From Bradyrhizobium sp. LTSP849 (lineage in GTDB: Bacteria; Pseudomonadota; Alphaproteobacteria; Rhizobiales; Xanthobacteraceae): a stretch of DNA of 64,000 nucleotides. Position numbers and translations under genes: made by a program. Below, piece by piece: positions 16,621 through 25,900 of this stretch (its first letter is position 1; the number at the start of each line of letters is the position of its first letter). Location of the stretch: assembly GCF_000938255.1 (NCBI RefSeq), contig NZ_JYMR01000038.1:124001-188000 (forward strand), in the 5' to 3' direction. Below the pieces are notes generated by a model that worked only from the letters and a program-made list of their open reading frames with translations, had not been told where the DNA came from and ran no database searches.

Positions 16621-17868
16621 TTAGATCGCGTCCGGGAATTCGCCCATGGCCGCCTCCAGCCGCGCCCTGCGACGGCGAGCGAAAGAGGCGAGCGAGAGAA
16701 CCGCGAGACCGAGCAGCACCGGCGGGAACACCACCATGTTCACCGCGAACCAGCCGTAATTGGCGAGCAATTGCCCGGAGGAGAACGAGCCGATCGCCAT
16801 CATCCCGAACACCAGGAAATCGTTGAACGCCTGCACCTTGTTGCGCTCCTGCGGCCGGTGCGTCTCCAGCACCAGCGCGGAGGCGCCGATGAAGGAGAAG
16901 TTCCAGCCGATTCCGAGCACGATCAGCGTGGCCCAGAAGTGCATCGCGGTGATGCCGGAGAGACCGATGGTTGCGGCACCGGCTTCCAGCAGCAGACCGG
17001 CAGCGACGATTCTGGGCGCACCGAAGCGGGCGATCAGCGCGCCCGTGAAGAAGCTCGGCCCGTACATCGCCACGATATGCCATTGAATGCCGAAATTGGA
17101 ATCGCTGAGGCTCAGCCCACAGAGCTTCATCGCGAGCGGCGCCGAGGTCATCACCAGATTCATCATGGGATAGGCGATGACGCCGCACAACGCGGCCGCG
17201 ATGAAGCGCGGCTGGCTCACGATCGTCAGCAGCGGCCGCCCGCCATGGAGATCGGCCGCGGCCGGCTTCGGCATGTCGACGCCGGCGACGATGCCCATCG
17301 CGACCAGCGCCACCGCGGCCTGCACCAGGAAGCTGAAGGCGAACAGATAGGGCGACCAGACGTCCATGGTCCATTGCACGAGCTGCGGACCGAGCACGCC
17401 GGCGAACACGCCGCCGGCCATCACCCACGACACCGCCTTAGGCCGGTACGCCGCGCTGGCACCATCGGCCGCCGCGAAACGATAGGATTGCGCGACCGCG
17501 CCGTAGAGACCGCCGAGGAAGGTCGCAACACAAAACAGCGCGAACGAGCCGTGCAGGATCGCGAACGAGCCGAGCAGGCCGGTCAGCGTGCCGCACCCCG
17601 TGCCGACGATGAAGGCCGCGCGACGGCCGAAGCGGCGCGAGATCGCGCCGGTCGGCAGCGTGCCGGCGGCAAGGCCCACCACATACATCGAGATCGGCAC
17701 GGTCGCGAACGACATGTCCGGCGCAAGCGTGGCGCCGACGATCGCGCCGGTGGCAAAGATCACCGCCGAGTTTGCGCCGGTCAGCGCCTGGGCTGCGGCA
17801 AGGCGCACCACATTGGTACGCACGCGGGCGTCGTCGGTGATTTCGGCGGCTGAGGTCACGTCTAGCAT
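16621..17868 (-). CDS. MFS transporter
   Basis: A 415-residue transporter with about 12 hydrophobic segments; start at ATG 17868 (MLDVTSAAEITDD) with a GGAAG site. The loop after segment two has the family pattern TGAISRRFGRRAAF, and the middle domain contains GGLYGAVAQSYRFAAAD. It is divergent from the prolyl oligopeptidase gene (197 bases between ATGs), so the two may share a control region. The ligand cannot be read from sequence; drug and small-organic efflux are both possible. Confidence 0.88.
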   Translation of the reverse strand: MLDVTSAAEITDDARVRTNVVRLAAAQALTGANSAVIFATGAIVGATLAPDMSFATVPISMYVVGLAAGTLPTGAISRRFGRRAAFIVGTGCGTLTGLLGSFAILHGSFALFCVATFLGGLYGAVAQSYRFAAADGASAAYRPKAVSWVMAGGVFAGVLGPQLVQWTMDVWSPYLFAFSFLVQAAVALVAMGIVAGVDMPKPAAADLHGGRPLLTIVSQPRFIAAALCGVIAYPMMNLVMTSAPLAMKLCGLSLSDSNFGIQWHIVAMYGPSFFTGALIARFGAPRIVAAGLLLEAGAATIGLSGITAMHFWATLIVLGIGWNFSFIGASALVLETHRPQERNKVQAFNDFLVFGMMAIGSFSSGQLLANYGWFAVNMVVFPPVLLGLAVLSLASFARRRRARLEAAMGEFPDAI

Positions 17869-18065
17869 CGGCACTTCCGCCCGAGGGACTTTGAGAGGGC
17901 TCTGTTGATTCCCGGCACTATGGAGGGATGGACAGGGCCGGGCAACCGGCGCAAACGGGCGCAGGCCATGCCTCTGACGCAATCGGACGGATGATACCGG
18001 GCCGCGCTCTTGACGGCTTGCGCTCGATCAAATCCTATCCGCCGCGATCTCCAGGAGTTTGCATC

Positions 18066-20135
18066 ATGTCCATCGACGACAGGCCTACGCCGAGCAAGCC
18101 CGACGACGATCCCTGGCTCTGGCTTGAGGAGATCGAAGGCGCCCGCGCGCTTGATTTCGTCGAGAAGCAGAATCGGCTGACGCTGCAAGCATTCGGCGGC
18201 GCGGCGTTCGAGCGCGACCGCGATACGCTCGCCGCGATCTACGACCGGCCCGACAACATCCCCTATGTCGGCCGGCGCGGTGGGTATCTGCACAATCTCT
18301 GGAAAGACGCCGCCAACCCGCGCGGCCTGTGGCGGCGGACTACGCTCGCTGAGTTTCGCAAGCCCAATCCGGCGTGGGAGATCGTGCTGGATGTCGACCA
18401 GCTTGCGGCGAGCGAGGGCGAAGACTGGCTGCTGAGCTCGATCAGCTCGATGCCTGGAAGCTCGCGGGCTATCCTGAGCTTCTCGCGCGGCGGCAGCGAC
18501 GCCGTCACCTTGCGGGAATTCGATGCCGACACGAAGAGTTTCGTTGCTGACGGCTTCACGCTGCCGGAAGCCAAGGGCGGCGTCGATTGGCTCGATCCGG
18601 ACACGCTGCTGATGTCCAGCGCCTATGGCGAGGGTATGGTGACGAGCTCGGGATATGCGAGGACCGTTCGCCTGTGGCGGCGCGGCGAGCGCGTGGATCG
18701 GGCGCAAACGATCCTCGAGACCACGGCCGACCATATGGGGATCTTTGGCAGCGTCGATGATACCGGCGCAACTCCACGCGCCTGGATCATCGACCAGATC
18801 GACTTCTTCAACTACGGCATCTGGCTGCGCGATGAAGCGGGCACCACCACAAGGCTCGACCTGCCGACCGGCATCTGGATGCAGGCGCATGGCGACTGGT
18901 TTGCGATGAAGCTGCGCGCAGACTGGTCGATCGAAGGCCGAACCTATGCCGCTGACGCCGTGCTCGGCATTTCACTCTCGGCGTTCCTCGCCGGCAGCCG
19001 CGACTTCACGCTGCTGTTCGAGCCCGGGCCACGGCGCGCGTTGCAGGGTTTCTTCTGGACCGCGGGCAGACTGGTGCTGTCGATCCTCGACGAGCTCAAG
19101 CCGCGATTCGAAATCTGCACGCCATCTGCTACCGGCTGGAGCCGTGAGACACTTGGCGGTCTTCCCCAGATCGGCGTCGTCGATGTCTGGCCGCTCGATC
19201 GCCATTCGTCCGAGAGCAATGGCGACCTGCTCGCCAATGTGCAGGACCCGCTCACACCGCCGTCGCTGCTCTTGATCGAGCGCGGCGTCGAAAGCCCGAC
19301 GGTGCTGAAGCAGGCGCCGAAGACGTTCACCGCCGCTGGCCTGATCATCACCCAGCACGAAGCCATCTCGATCGACGGCGAGCGCATTCCCTATGTGCAG
19401 ACCGGTCCCGCGACCGAGACCGGTGATGCGCCGGTCTATATGAGCGCCTATGGCGGCTTCGGGCTCGCGGTGAAGCCGCACTACAATGCATCACTCGGCA
19501 AGCTCTGGCTGGAGCGCGGCGGCACCATCGTGCAGGCGAATTTGCGCGGTGGCGGCGAGTTCGGCACGCGCTGGCACGATGCCGGCCGGCTCGCCGGCAA
19601 GAAATTGTCGCATGACGATTTCGCGGCCGTTGCCGCCGATCTTGTCCGCCGTGGCGTCACGCAAGCGAAGCGTATCGCGGCACAGGGCGGGTCGAACGGC
19701 GGCATCCTCATCACCAACATGCTTGTACGCTATCCCGAACGCTTCGGCGCGCTGTTCTGCACGATCCCGCTGATCGACATGCGCCGCTACACAAAACTGC
19801 TCGCGGGCGCGAGCTGGATCGCCGAATATGGCGATCCCGACAAGCCGGAGGAGTGGGACTGGCTGAAGACCTACTCCGCCTATCACACCGCAAAACCCGG
19901 CCAGCCCTATCCGCCGATCCTGATCGCCACCACGCGGCGCGACGACCGCGTTCATCCCGGTCATGCGCGCAAGATGGCGGCAAAGCTCCAGGCGATGGGC
20001 TACGAGGCCTGGTTCTACGAGCCGGAAGCCGGCGGCCACGGCTACGGCAAGGACAACAAGGAGCGCGCCGGCTTCGAGGTGCTGGGTTATCAGTTCTTGA
20101 AGGAGAAGATCGGCTGGCGCGACGGCGAGGCCTGA
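18066..20135 (+). CDS. Prolyl oligopeptidase-family serine peptidase (S9)
   Basis: A 689-residue peptidase or esterase. The start is ATG 18066, preceded by AGGAG; the frame extends 46 codons further up but without a ribosome site. The N-terminal part (about residues 1-400) is the beta-propeller that gates access, beginning DDPWLWLEEIEG. The C-terminal alpha/beta-hydrolase domain holds Ser543 (GGSNGG), Asp in RRDDRVHPGHA (626-627) and His658 (EAGGHGYGK). No signal peptide is evident, so it is probably cytoplasmic. It ends 12 bases from a convergent methyltransferase gene with no repeat or hairpin between. Confidence 0.92.
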   Translation: MSIDDRPTPSKPDDDPWLWLEEIEGARALDFVEKQNRLTLQAFGGAAFERDRDTLAAIYDRPDNIPYVGRRGGYLHNLWKDAANPRGLWRRTTLAEFRKPNPAWEIVLDVDQLAASEGEDWLLSSISSMPGSSRAILSFSRGGSDAVTLREFDADTKSFVADGFTLPEAKGGVDWLDPDTLLMSSAYGEGMVTSSGYARTVRLWRRGERVDRAQTILETTADHMGIFGSVDDTGATPRAWIIDQIDFFNYGIWLRDEAGTTTRLDLPTGIWMQAHGDWFAMKLRADWSIEGRTYAADAVLGISLSAFLAGSRDFTLLFEPGPRRALQGFFWTAGRLVLSILDELKPRFEICTPSATGWSRETLGGLPQIGVVDVWPLDRHSSESNGDLLANVQDPLTPPSLLLIERGVESPTVLKQAPKTFTAAGLIITQHEAISIDGERIPYVQTGPATETGDAPVYMSAYGGFGLAVKPHYNASLGKLWLERGGTIVQANLRGGGEFGTRWHDAGRLAGKKLSHDDFAAVAADLVRRGVTQAKRIAAQGGSNGGILITNMLVRYPERFGALFCTIPLIDMRRYTKLLAGASWIAEYGDPDKPEEWDWLKTYSAYHTAKPGQPYPPILIATTRRDDRVHPGHARKMAAKLQAMGYEAWFYEPEAGGHGYGKDNKERAGFEVLGYQFLKEKIGWRDGEA

Positions 20136-20147
20136 CGGCCTCGCATC

Positions 20148-20822
20148 TTACGATCGCGAAAACACCAGCGTCAGATTGTTGGCGGGCATGTCGACCGCAT
20201 CGACGAGGCCAAGCCCCACGCCCCGCGCCAGCGTCTCGACGTCGCTGACATCGCGCACGCCCCAATCGGGATTGCCCTCACGCAGAGACGTGTCGAACAC
20301 CGCGTTGCTGAGCGCGGTGTGCTTGCCGCCGCGCTTGAACGGGCCATAGAGAAACAGCTTGCCGTCGGCGCGCAGATAACGGCCGGCGCCCGCGAACAGG
20401 CCCTCGGCCACGGCCCAGGGCGCAATGTGGATGACATTGGCACAGAACACGGCTGCGAGGTTCGTCGGCCCCTTCCCGCTCTTCAACTCCGGGCACCAAT
20501 CAGGATCGGAGAGATCGATCCGCAGGGGTGCGCGAATGTTTGGAAGGCCCGAATGCACGCGCCAGGCTTCGATGCTCTTCACGTGCCGCTGGTTGAGGTC
20601 GCTGGGCCACCAGACGAGCTCGGGCGTATGGCGGGCGAAATGGACCACGTGCTGGCCGGTTCCGCTGCCGACCTCGACCACGTCGCCCGAACGCCCGGCG
20701 AGGTGCTTTTCAAGCGCCGCCCAGAGCGGCTCGTGATTGCGATGAAAGGCTGGCGCATCGAGCCGGCCGTCGGATTCGACCCGACCGCCGTCCCTGCCAA
20801 ATTCGACGACATATTCAGCCAA
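20148..20822 (-). CDS. SAM-dependent methyltransferase, DUF938 family
   Basis: A 224-residue class I methyltransferase-like protein. Motif I is VVEVGSGTGQH (about residues 48-58), and the DUF938 hallmarks are WWPSDLNQRH, CANVIHIAPW and LFLYGPFKRGG. The best start is TTG 20822; no in-frame ATG exists upstream before a stop, and GGGGA sits a few bases before. Its substrate is unknown in the family. It is divergent from the sox operon with about 200 bases between, and convergent with the peptidase gene. Confidence 0.85.
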   Translation of the reverse strand: MAEYVVEFGRDGGRVESDGRLDAPAFHRNHEPLWAALEKHLAGRSGDVVEVGSGTGQHVVHFARHTPELVWWPSDLNQRHVKSIEAWRVHSGLPNIRAPLRIDLSDPDWCPELKSGKGPTNLAAVFCANVIHIAPWAVAEGLFAGAGRYLRADGKLFLYGPFKRGGKHTALSNAVFDTSLREGNPDWGVRDVSDVETLARGVGLGLVDAVDMPANNLTLVFSRS

Positions 20823-21028
20823 TTGAAGTCCCCGGAAAATGAAAATGCAGACGAAAACGCGATCCGGGCCAAACGCCCCGAAAAATTAACTGGCCCCAAC
20901 CGACTTTACGAACGAACTAGCTCTTCAGTTGCAATGCGGGAGATATTAACTCCATTTTGCAGCCTGCATAGTCTTGATTGTCAGGACATGCCGGTTGTGC
21001 TTTTGAGCACTATCTTTTCGCACACGTA
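20823..21028. promoter_or_regulatory. Divergent control region between DUF938 gene and sox operon
   Basis: This 206-base stretch is clearly more AT-rich than its surroundings and must contain the sox promoter if the operon starts at soxX. No confident -35/-10 pair or operator was found by eye. The DUF938 promoter would also lie here. Confidence 0.45.
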
Positions 21029-21403
21029 ATGCTTCAGGACGACGCCTTGACCGCCTTTCCTTGCAAGCCCGCCCTGCTCCTCACGCTGGTCGCCCTCACC
21101 GGCTTGGCCGCGAGCCCGGCGCGGGCGCAATCCGCCGTGGCCGACGGCGAGAAGCTGGCCTTCGACCGCGGCAAGGGCAATTGCCTGACCTGCCACGTCA
21201 TCAGGGGCGGCGATCTGCCGGGAACGATCGGGCCGGAGCTGAAGGACATCAAGACGAAATACCCCGCCCGCAACGAGCTGGTCGCAATCCTGTTCGACGA
21301 GACCAAGCGCAATCCGCAGACCATGATGCCGCCGTTCGGCCGTAACCGGCTTTTGACCGACCAGGAGATCAGCGCGATCGTTGATTTCCTGCAAACGCTG
21401 TGA
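21029..21403 (+). CDS. soxX: SoxX, c-type cytochrome of the sulfur oxidation system
   Basis: A 124-residue monohaem cytochrome; with SoxA it joins thiosulfate to the SoxY carrier cysteine in the periplasm. ATG 21029 gives a proper signal peptide (residues 12-34, ending ARAQS); the longer frame from 20978 does not improve it. Haem is attached at Cys52-Leu-Thr-Cys55-His56, and the axial Met is in TMMPPFGRNRLLT. It is the first gene of the overlapping sox set and is followed 22 bases later by soxY. Confidence 0.92.
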   Translation: MLQDDALTAFPCKPALLLTLVALTGLAASPARAQSAVADGEKLAFDRGKGNCLTCHVIRGGDLPGTIGPELKDIKTKYPARNELVAILFDETKRNPQTMMPPFGRNRLLTDQEISAIVDFLQTL

Positions 21404-21425
21404 CGGCGGGCCAAGGAGACCTGAG

Positions 21426-21917
21426 ATGACGACGACCACCGGCCCCGGCCCCCTTGCGACGCGGCGCCTGATCCTTCAGGGCGCGGCCTCGGTCGCGCTG
21501 ATCGGCCTCGGCAATCTGCCGTTCGCGCCCGTGCGCGCCGCGGCCAATGACAAATATCCGGAAGAGGCTTTCAAGCAGAAGAGCGAGGCCGACGCGATCA
21601 AGGCGCTCTACGGCAAGACCGCCGAGCCGTCCGACAAGATCAAGCTCGATGCGCCCGAGATCGCCGAAAACGGCGGCGTGGTGCCGATCTCGGTGACGAC
21701 GACGCTCGACAAGGTGACATCGATCTCGTTCTTCGTCGCCGAGAACCCGAGTGCGCTCGCGGCAAGCTACAAGATTCCTGACGGCACGGTCCCGAGCGTC
21801 GCCAACCGCCTGAAGATGGCGAAGACCACCAACGTGACCGCGATCGTGGAAGCCGACGGCAAGCTCTACAGCGCGACCAAGGAAGTGAAAGTCACCGTCG
21901 GCGGCTGCGGCGGCTAG
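21426..21917 (+). CDS. soxY: SoxY, sulfur-carrier protein
   Basis: A 163-residue carrier whose C-terminal cysteine holds the sulfur intermediates. The protein ends VTVGGCGG, the required GGCGG tail. The N-terminus has a twin-arginine-like signal (TRRLILQGAA) ending PVRAAAND, so it is exported, probably folded with SoxZ. ATG 21426 has a strong AAGGAGA site. soxZ follows after 10 bases. Confidence 0.96.
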   Translation: MTTTTGPGPLATRRLILQGAASVALIGLGNLPFAPVRAAANDKYPEEAFKQKSEADAIKALYGKTAEPSDKIKLDAPEIAENGGVVPISVTTTLDKVTSISFFVAENPSALAASYKIPDGTVPSVANRLKMAKTTNVTAIVEADGKLYSATKEVKVTVGGCGG

Positions 21918-21927
21918 GAGAATCCAG

Positions 21928-22239
21928 ATGGCATCCAGCATTCGCGTGCGCGCAACATCCAACGGCGACATCACCGAAGTGCAGGTGCTGATCCAGCACC
22001 CCATGGACAACGGCTTCATGAAGGACGCCAAGGGCGAGCTGATCCCGGCGCACTTCATCCAGGAGCTGAAGTTCGAATGTAACGGCAAGGACGTCTTCGT
22101 CGCCGATTGGGGCACCGCGGTCTCCAAGGACCCCTACGTCAAGTTCAGCTTCAAGGGGGCCAAGAAGGGCGACGACCTCAAGATCTCCTGGACCGACAAC
22201 AAGGGCGGGTCGGACACGACCACCGCGAAGATCGCGTGA
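21928..22239 (+). CDS. soxZ: SoxZ, partner of SoxY
   Basis: A 103-residue immunoglobulin-like protein without a signal peptide, expected to be exported as a complex with SoxY. It has the family pattern TEVQVLIQHPMDNGF near the start and VKFSFKGAKKGDDLKISWTD near the end. The ribosome site is AGGAGA. Its stop codon overlaps the soxA start by one base (TGATG), implying coupled translation. Confidence 0.95.
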   Translation: MASSIRVRATSNGDITEVQVLIQHPMDNGFMKDAKGELIPAHFIQELKFECNGKDVFVADWGTAVSKDPYVKFSFKGAKKGDDLKISWTDNKGGSDTTTAKIA

Positions 22240-23102
22240 TGAAACGGCGCGCTACAATTTTGCTCGGTTCAGCTGTCGTCGCACTCGCGGCGCTTGCTTT
22301 CGCCGCGACGCGCGTGGTCGCAGCAAACAAGATCGATCCTGTCGCCGACGCAAAAGCGTTCCAAAACTTCTTCTTCCAGAAATTCCCCAACGTGAAGCGG
22401 GAGGATTTCGTCAACGGTCCTTATTCCATGAACGAAGACATGAGGCGGCAGTGGCAGGAGAAGGAGGAGTTTCCGCCCTACGAGTTCGCGCTCGATGCCG
22501 GCAAGGAGATGTTCGCGGCCCCGTTCAAGAACGGCAAGGGCTATGCGGATTGCTTCCCGAACGGCGGCATCGGCATCCGCCAGAACTATCCTTACTTTGA
22601 CGAGAAGGAAGGCAAGGTCGTCACGCTCGAGCTCGCGCTCAACCGCTGCCGCGAGGCCAACGGCGAGGCGCCCTATTCCTATGTCAAGGACGAGATGGCG
22701 TCGCTGACGGCGTACATGGCCTTCACCTCGCGCGGCAAGCCGATGGACATCAAGCTTCCCGACGATCCCCGCGCGCTCGCAGCGTTCGAGAACGGCAAGC
22801 GCTATTTCTACACCCGTCGCGGCCAGATGAACTTTTCCTGCGCGAGTTGCCATGTGCAGAGCCCGGGCGAGCGCATTCGCGCCGAAGTGCTGGCCCCGGC
22901 ACTCGGCATCCTCAATGCGATGCCGATCTACCGCTCGGAATGGAGCGGCATGGGCACGACCAGCCGCCGCTTCATCACCTGCAACAGCCAGACCCGCGCA
23001 GTTCCGCTGGAGCCGCAGGCGGATGAATATCGCGACGTCGAATATTTCCTGTCCTACGTCGCCAACGGCCTGCCGATTTCCGGCCCGGGAGCGCGGCCAT
23101 GA
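22239..23102 (+). CDS. soxA: SoxA, c-type cytochrome (single-haem form)
   Basis: A 287-residue protein that forms SoxXA and loads thiosulfate onto SoxY. The start is ATG 22239, in a one-base overlap with soxZ, and gives a signal peptide of about 29 residues. One haem motif is present, Cys201-Ala-Ser-Cys204-His205. The haem-ligand cysteine that becomes persulfidated is Cys248 (RRFITCNSQT). The N-terminal domain has no second CxxCH; Cys105 and Cys137 are placed to form the disulfide seen in single-haem SoxA proteins. It overlaps the next gene by 4 bases. Confidence 0.94.
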   Translation: MKRRATILLGSAVVALAALAFAATRVVAANKIDPVADAKAFQNFFFQKFPNVKREDFVNGPYSMNEDMRRQWQEKEEFPPYEFALDAGKEMFAAPFKNGKGYADCFPNGGIGIRQNYPYFDEKEGKVVTLELALNRCREANGEAPYSYVKDEMASLTAYMAFTSRGKPMDIKLPDDPRALAAFENGKRYFYTRRGQMNFSCASCHVQSPGERIRAEVLAPALGILNAMPIYRSEWSGMGTTSRRFITCNSQTRAVPLEPQADEYRDVEYFLSYVANGLPISGPGARP

Positions 23103-23407
23103 AGCGGTCACTTCCTCTCGCCATGCTGCTGGCATTGACCGTCGCGCTGCCCTCGGCGCGCGCGGCGACTGACGCGGACTTCAAGGCGGCCTATGCCGCC
23201 GCGGAAGCCGCATTCAAGGAGGCAGCCGGCTTGCGCAATCAGTGGACCACGACAGTCTCGACTTTGGCGGCCGCGAAAAAGGCCGCCGATGGCGGTGATT
23301 TCGACCGCGCTGTCGCCTCAGCCAAGGAGGCCGAGGCGCTGGCGAAGGCGTCGATCTTCCAGGCAACGTCTGAAAAAGAGGCCTGGAAGGCGATGGAAAT
23401 CCGCTAG
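23099..23407 (+). CDS. soxK: SoxXA-binding protein (SoxK-like)
   Basis: A 102-residue secreted protein: signal peptide of about 22 residues (ending SARAAT), then a helical, Ala/Lys-rich body with AAYAAAEAAFKEAAGLRNQW and ending EKEAWKAMEIR. Small proteins of this size and place bind SoxXA and raise its activity in other sulfur oxidisers (called SoxK or SAXB). Assignment rests on size, signal, helical pattern and position between soxA and soxB. Its ATG overlaps the soxA stop codon (ATGA). Confidence 0.8.
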   Translation: MKRSLPLAMLLALTVALPSARAATDADFKAAYAAAEAAFKEAAGLRNQWTTTVSTLAAAKKAADGGDFDRAVASAKEAEALAKASIFQATSEKEAWKAMEIR

Positions 23408-23430
23408 AATAGGCGCGGAGAAAATTTAGG

Positions 23431-25182
23431 ATGGCGATCCGCCGCCGCGATTTCCTGAAGAGCACAGCTGCTGTTGCCGCCTCGGTCGGCCTGCCGCGGC
23501 TTGCGCGCGGTAACGAGGCCGCGGGTATCTACGACATCGAGCGTTTCGGCAACGCGCGGATCCTGCACCTCACCGATACCCACGCGCAGCTCAATCCGGT
23601 CTATTTCCGCGAACCCAGCGTCAATATCGGCGTCAGTGAGATGACGGGACGGCCGCCGCACCTCGTTGGCCGCGCCTTCCTGGAGCGCTTCGGGATCCGG
23701 CCGGACAGCGCGGACGCCTATGCCTTCACCTGTGTCGAGTTCGAGAAGTCCGCCGGCCGGTTCGGCAAGCTCGGCGGCTTCGCCCATCTGAAGACGCTCA
23801 TCGATCGTCTCCGCGGCGATGCCGGCGAGAAGCACTCTGTATTGGTTGACGGCGGAGATCTCTGGCAGGGCACGGGACTCGCCAACATCATGCGGGGCCG
23901 CGACATGGTCGAGGCCGCCAATCTGCTCGGCATCGAAGCGATGACCGGACATTGGGAATTCACCTATGGCGAGCAGGCGCTGCGAGACAATCTCGACCAC
24001 TTCAAGGGCGAATTCCTGGCGCAGAACGTCTTCCTGACCGAGGAAGCCGCGTTCAACGACGCCCGCGCCTTCGACAAGGCGAGCGGTCGCGTTTTCAAGC
24101 CGTCGACGATCAAGGAGCTCGGTGGCTATCGCGTCGCGATCGTGGGCCAGGCTTTTCCTTACGTGCCGATCGCGCATCCAAAGCGGTTCACGCCGGACTG
24201 GACTTTTGGCATCCGCGAGGAAGAGCTCCAAAAACATGTCGATGCGCTGCGCGGCAACGACAAGGTCGATGCGGTGATCCTGCTCTCGCATAACGGCATG
24301 GATGTCGACCTCAAGCTCGCAAGCCGCGTCACCGGCATCGACGTCATTCTCGGCGGCCATACCCATGACGCCGTGCCGCAGCCGATTGCGGTGAAGAACG
24401 CGAGCGGTACCACGCTCGTCACCAATGCCGGCTCCAACGGGAAATTTCTGGCCGTGCTCGATCTCGCGCTCGACAAGGGCAAGGTCAGCGATGTCAAATA
24501 TCATCTGCTGCCGGTCTATTCCGAGCTGCTCAAGCCCGATCCTGCGATGGCCGAGCTGATCGGCCGGGTGCGGGCACCGTTCGTGACGGACTGGACGGAG
24601 AAGATCGCAACACCCGATCGCCTGCTCTATCGCCGCGACAATTTCGCCGGCCCTGTCGACGAGTTGATCTGCGCCGCGCTGCGCACCGAACTTGATGCCG
24701 AGATCGCGCTGTCGCCGGGCTTTCGCTGGGGCGTCACCGCACTGTCCGGCCAGCCGCTGACCATGGAGGATTTGCTCGCGGAAACCGCGATCAGCTATCC
24801 CGAGACCTATGTGCAGGAGATGACGGGCGCAGAGATCAAGGACGTGCTGGAGGACATCTGCGACAATCTCTTCAACGCCGACCCCTACTACCAGCAGGGT
24901 GGCGACATGGTGCGCGCCGGCGGCCTCGGCTACACCTGTATGCCGACGGCTGCGATCGGCAGCCGCATCTCCGAGCTGAGGCTCGACAACGGCAAAGCAT
25001 TGGTCGCCAACCACCGCTACAAGGTCGCGGGCTGGGCTTCCGTCAACGGCCAGCAGGGTGCGCCGGTGTGGGATGTGGTGGGTAAATATCTGCGTTCCGG
25101 CCGGATGATGCCGGAGCGGCTCGGCTCCGGCGTCACCCTGAAGGGCGTCGAGGGTAATCCGGGAATTGCAGGACAGGGATGA
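23431..25182 (+). CDS. soxB: SoxB thiosulfohydrolase
   Basis: A 583-residue dimanganese enzyme that cleaves sulfate from the SoxY-bound intermediate. The twin-arginine signal is RRRDFLKSTAA. Metallophosphatase-type ligand motifs are seen in order: LTDTHAQLNP, VDGGDLWQGTG, GHWEFTYGE, LLSHNGMDVD and GGHTHDAVP. The C-terminal 5'-nucleotidase-like domain follows from about residue 385. The length is normal. It overlaps the DsrE-like gene by 4 bases (ATGA), so that gene belongs to the same message. Confidence 0.96.
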   Translation: MAIRRRDFLKSTAAVAASVGLPRLARGNEAAGIYDIERFGNARILHLTDTHAQLNPVYFREPSVNIGVSEMTGRPPHLVGRAFLERFGIRPDSADAYAFTCVEFEKSAGRFGKLGGFAHLKTLIDRLRGDAGEKHSVLVDGGDLWQGTGLANIMRGRDMVEAANLLGIEAMTGHWEFTYGEQALRDNLDHFKGEFLAQNVFLTEEAAFNDARAFDKASGRVFKPSTIKELGGYRVAIVGQAFPYVPIAHPKRFTPDWTFGIREEELQKHVDALRGNDKVDAVILLSHNGMDVDLKLASRVTGIDVILGGHTHDAVPQPIAVKNASGTTLVTNAGSNGKFLAVLDLALDKGKVSDVKYHLLPVYSELLKPDPAMAELIGRVRAPFVTDWTEKIATPDRLLYRRDNFAGPVDELICAALRTELDAEIALSPGFRWGVTALSGQPLTMEDLLAETAISYPETYVQEMTGAEIKDVLEDICDNLFNADPYYQQGGDMVRAGGLGYTCMPTAAIGSRISELRLDNGKALVANHRYKVAGWASVNGQQGAPVWDVVGKYLRSGRMMPERLGSGVTLKGVEGNPGIAGQG

Positions 25183-25637
25183 CGCGTCTGCAAATCTTTC
25201 GCGCGATGCTGCTGGCGCTGTTCGCATGGGCCGTGATGCCACTGGTGTTGGCCGAGCAGGTGCCGCTCCAGGACAAGCCGTTCGCGGAGCACAAGATCGT
25301 GCTGCAACTGTCCGACGGCGACGCCAAGAAGCAGGCGCTGGTGCTGAGCGTCGCCAACAATCTCCTGAAAGCCTACGACCCCGACAAGGTCGCGATCGAG
25401 GTGGTGGCGTTCGGCCCCGGCATCGATCTGCTGCTGACTGGCAGCGACCGCCGCAAGCAGGTCGAGAGCCTGATCGCGCAGGGCGTCCGCTTCGATATCT
25501 GCCTCAACACCGTTGAAACGATCGAGCGGGAGACGGGACAGCGGCCGGAGTTCATTCCCGCCGCAACCCCGGTGCAGGTCGGGGTCGGGCAGATCCTGTT
25601 CCTGGCGGAGAACGGCTACACGCTGGTGCGGCCGTAG
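25179..25637 (+). CDS. Periplasmic DsrE/DsrF-like protein in the sox operon
   Basis: A 152-residue protein with a signal peptide (residues 1-25, ending VLAEQ) and a DsrE-like fold: HKIVLQLSDGD, an Asn-Asn-Leu-Leu-Lys helix and VEVVAFGPGIDLL. One cysteine remains in the mature part (FDICLNT). In DsrE-type proteins a cysteine in this region can carry sulfur, though the exact equivalence was not checked. Its gene is translationally coupled to soxB, which makes a role in handling Sox-derived sulfur plausible, but no reaction is established here. Confidence 0.82.
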   Translation: MTRLQIFRAMLLALFAWAVMPLVLAEQVPLQDKPFAEHKIVLQLSDGDAKKQALVLSVANNLLKAYDPDKVAIEVVAFGPGIDLLLTGSDRRKQVESLIAQGVRFDICLNTVETIERETGQRPEFIPAATPVQVGVGQILFLAENGYTLVRP

Positions 25638-25685
25638 GGGCCTCTGGCACACTAGGTCAGGGCACGCCCTCGCAACACACTCGCC

Positions 25686-25785
25686 GTCATCGCCCGGCTT
25701 GACCGGGCGATCCGGTATTCCGAGACAGCGAGGGGTACGGAGCGGCCGCGGCGTACTGGATTCCCCGCCTTCGCGGGGAATGACG
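25686..25785. repeat. Two-armed hairpin repeat downstream of the sox operon
   Basis: The left arm CGCCCGGCTTGACCGGGCG and right arm TTCCCCGCCTTCGCGGGGAA are hairpins about 55 bases apart, the space ending in GGCGTACTGGA. Family shared with 11191-11292. It may end the sox message. Confidence 0.8.
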
Positions 25786-25900
25786 GCGGTGGGCGCTGCA
25801 ATAAAAATCTTCTAAATTTTCTCAGTTCAACAGTACATTACTTCTCTTTTTGGCCTACGGCGTAGTAGAATTTCGGAATCAGTTCACGCCGGGTTCTGCC

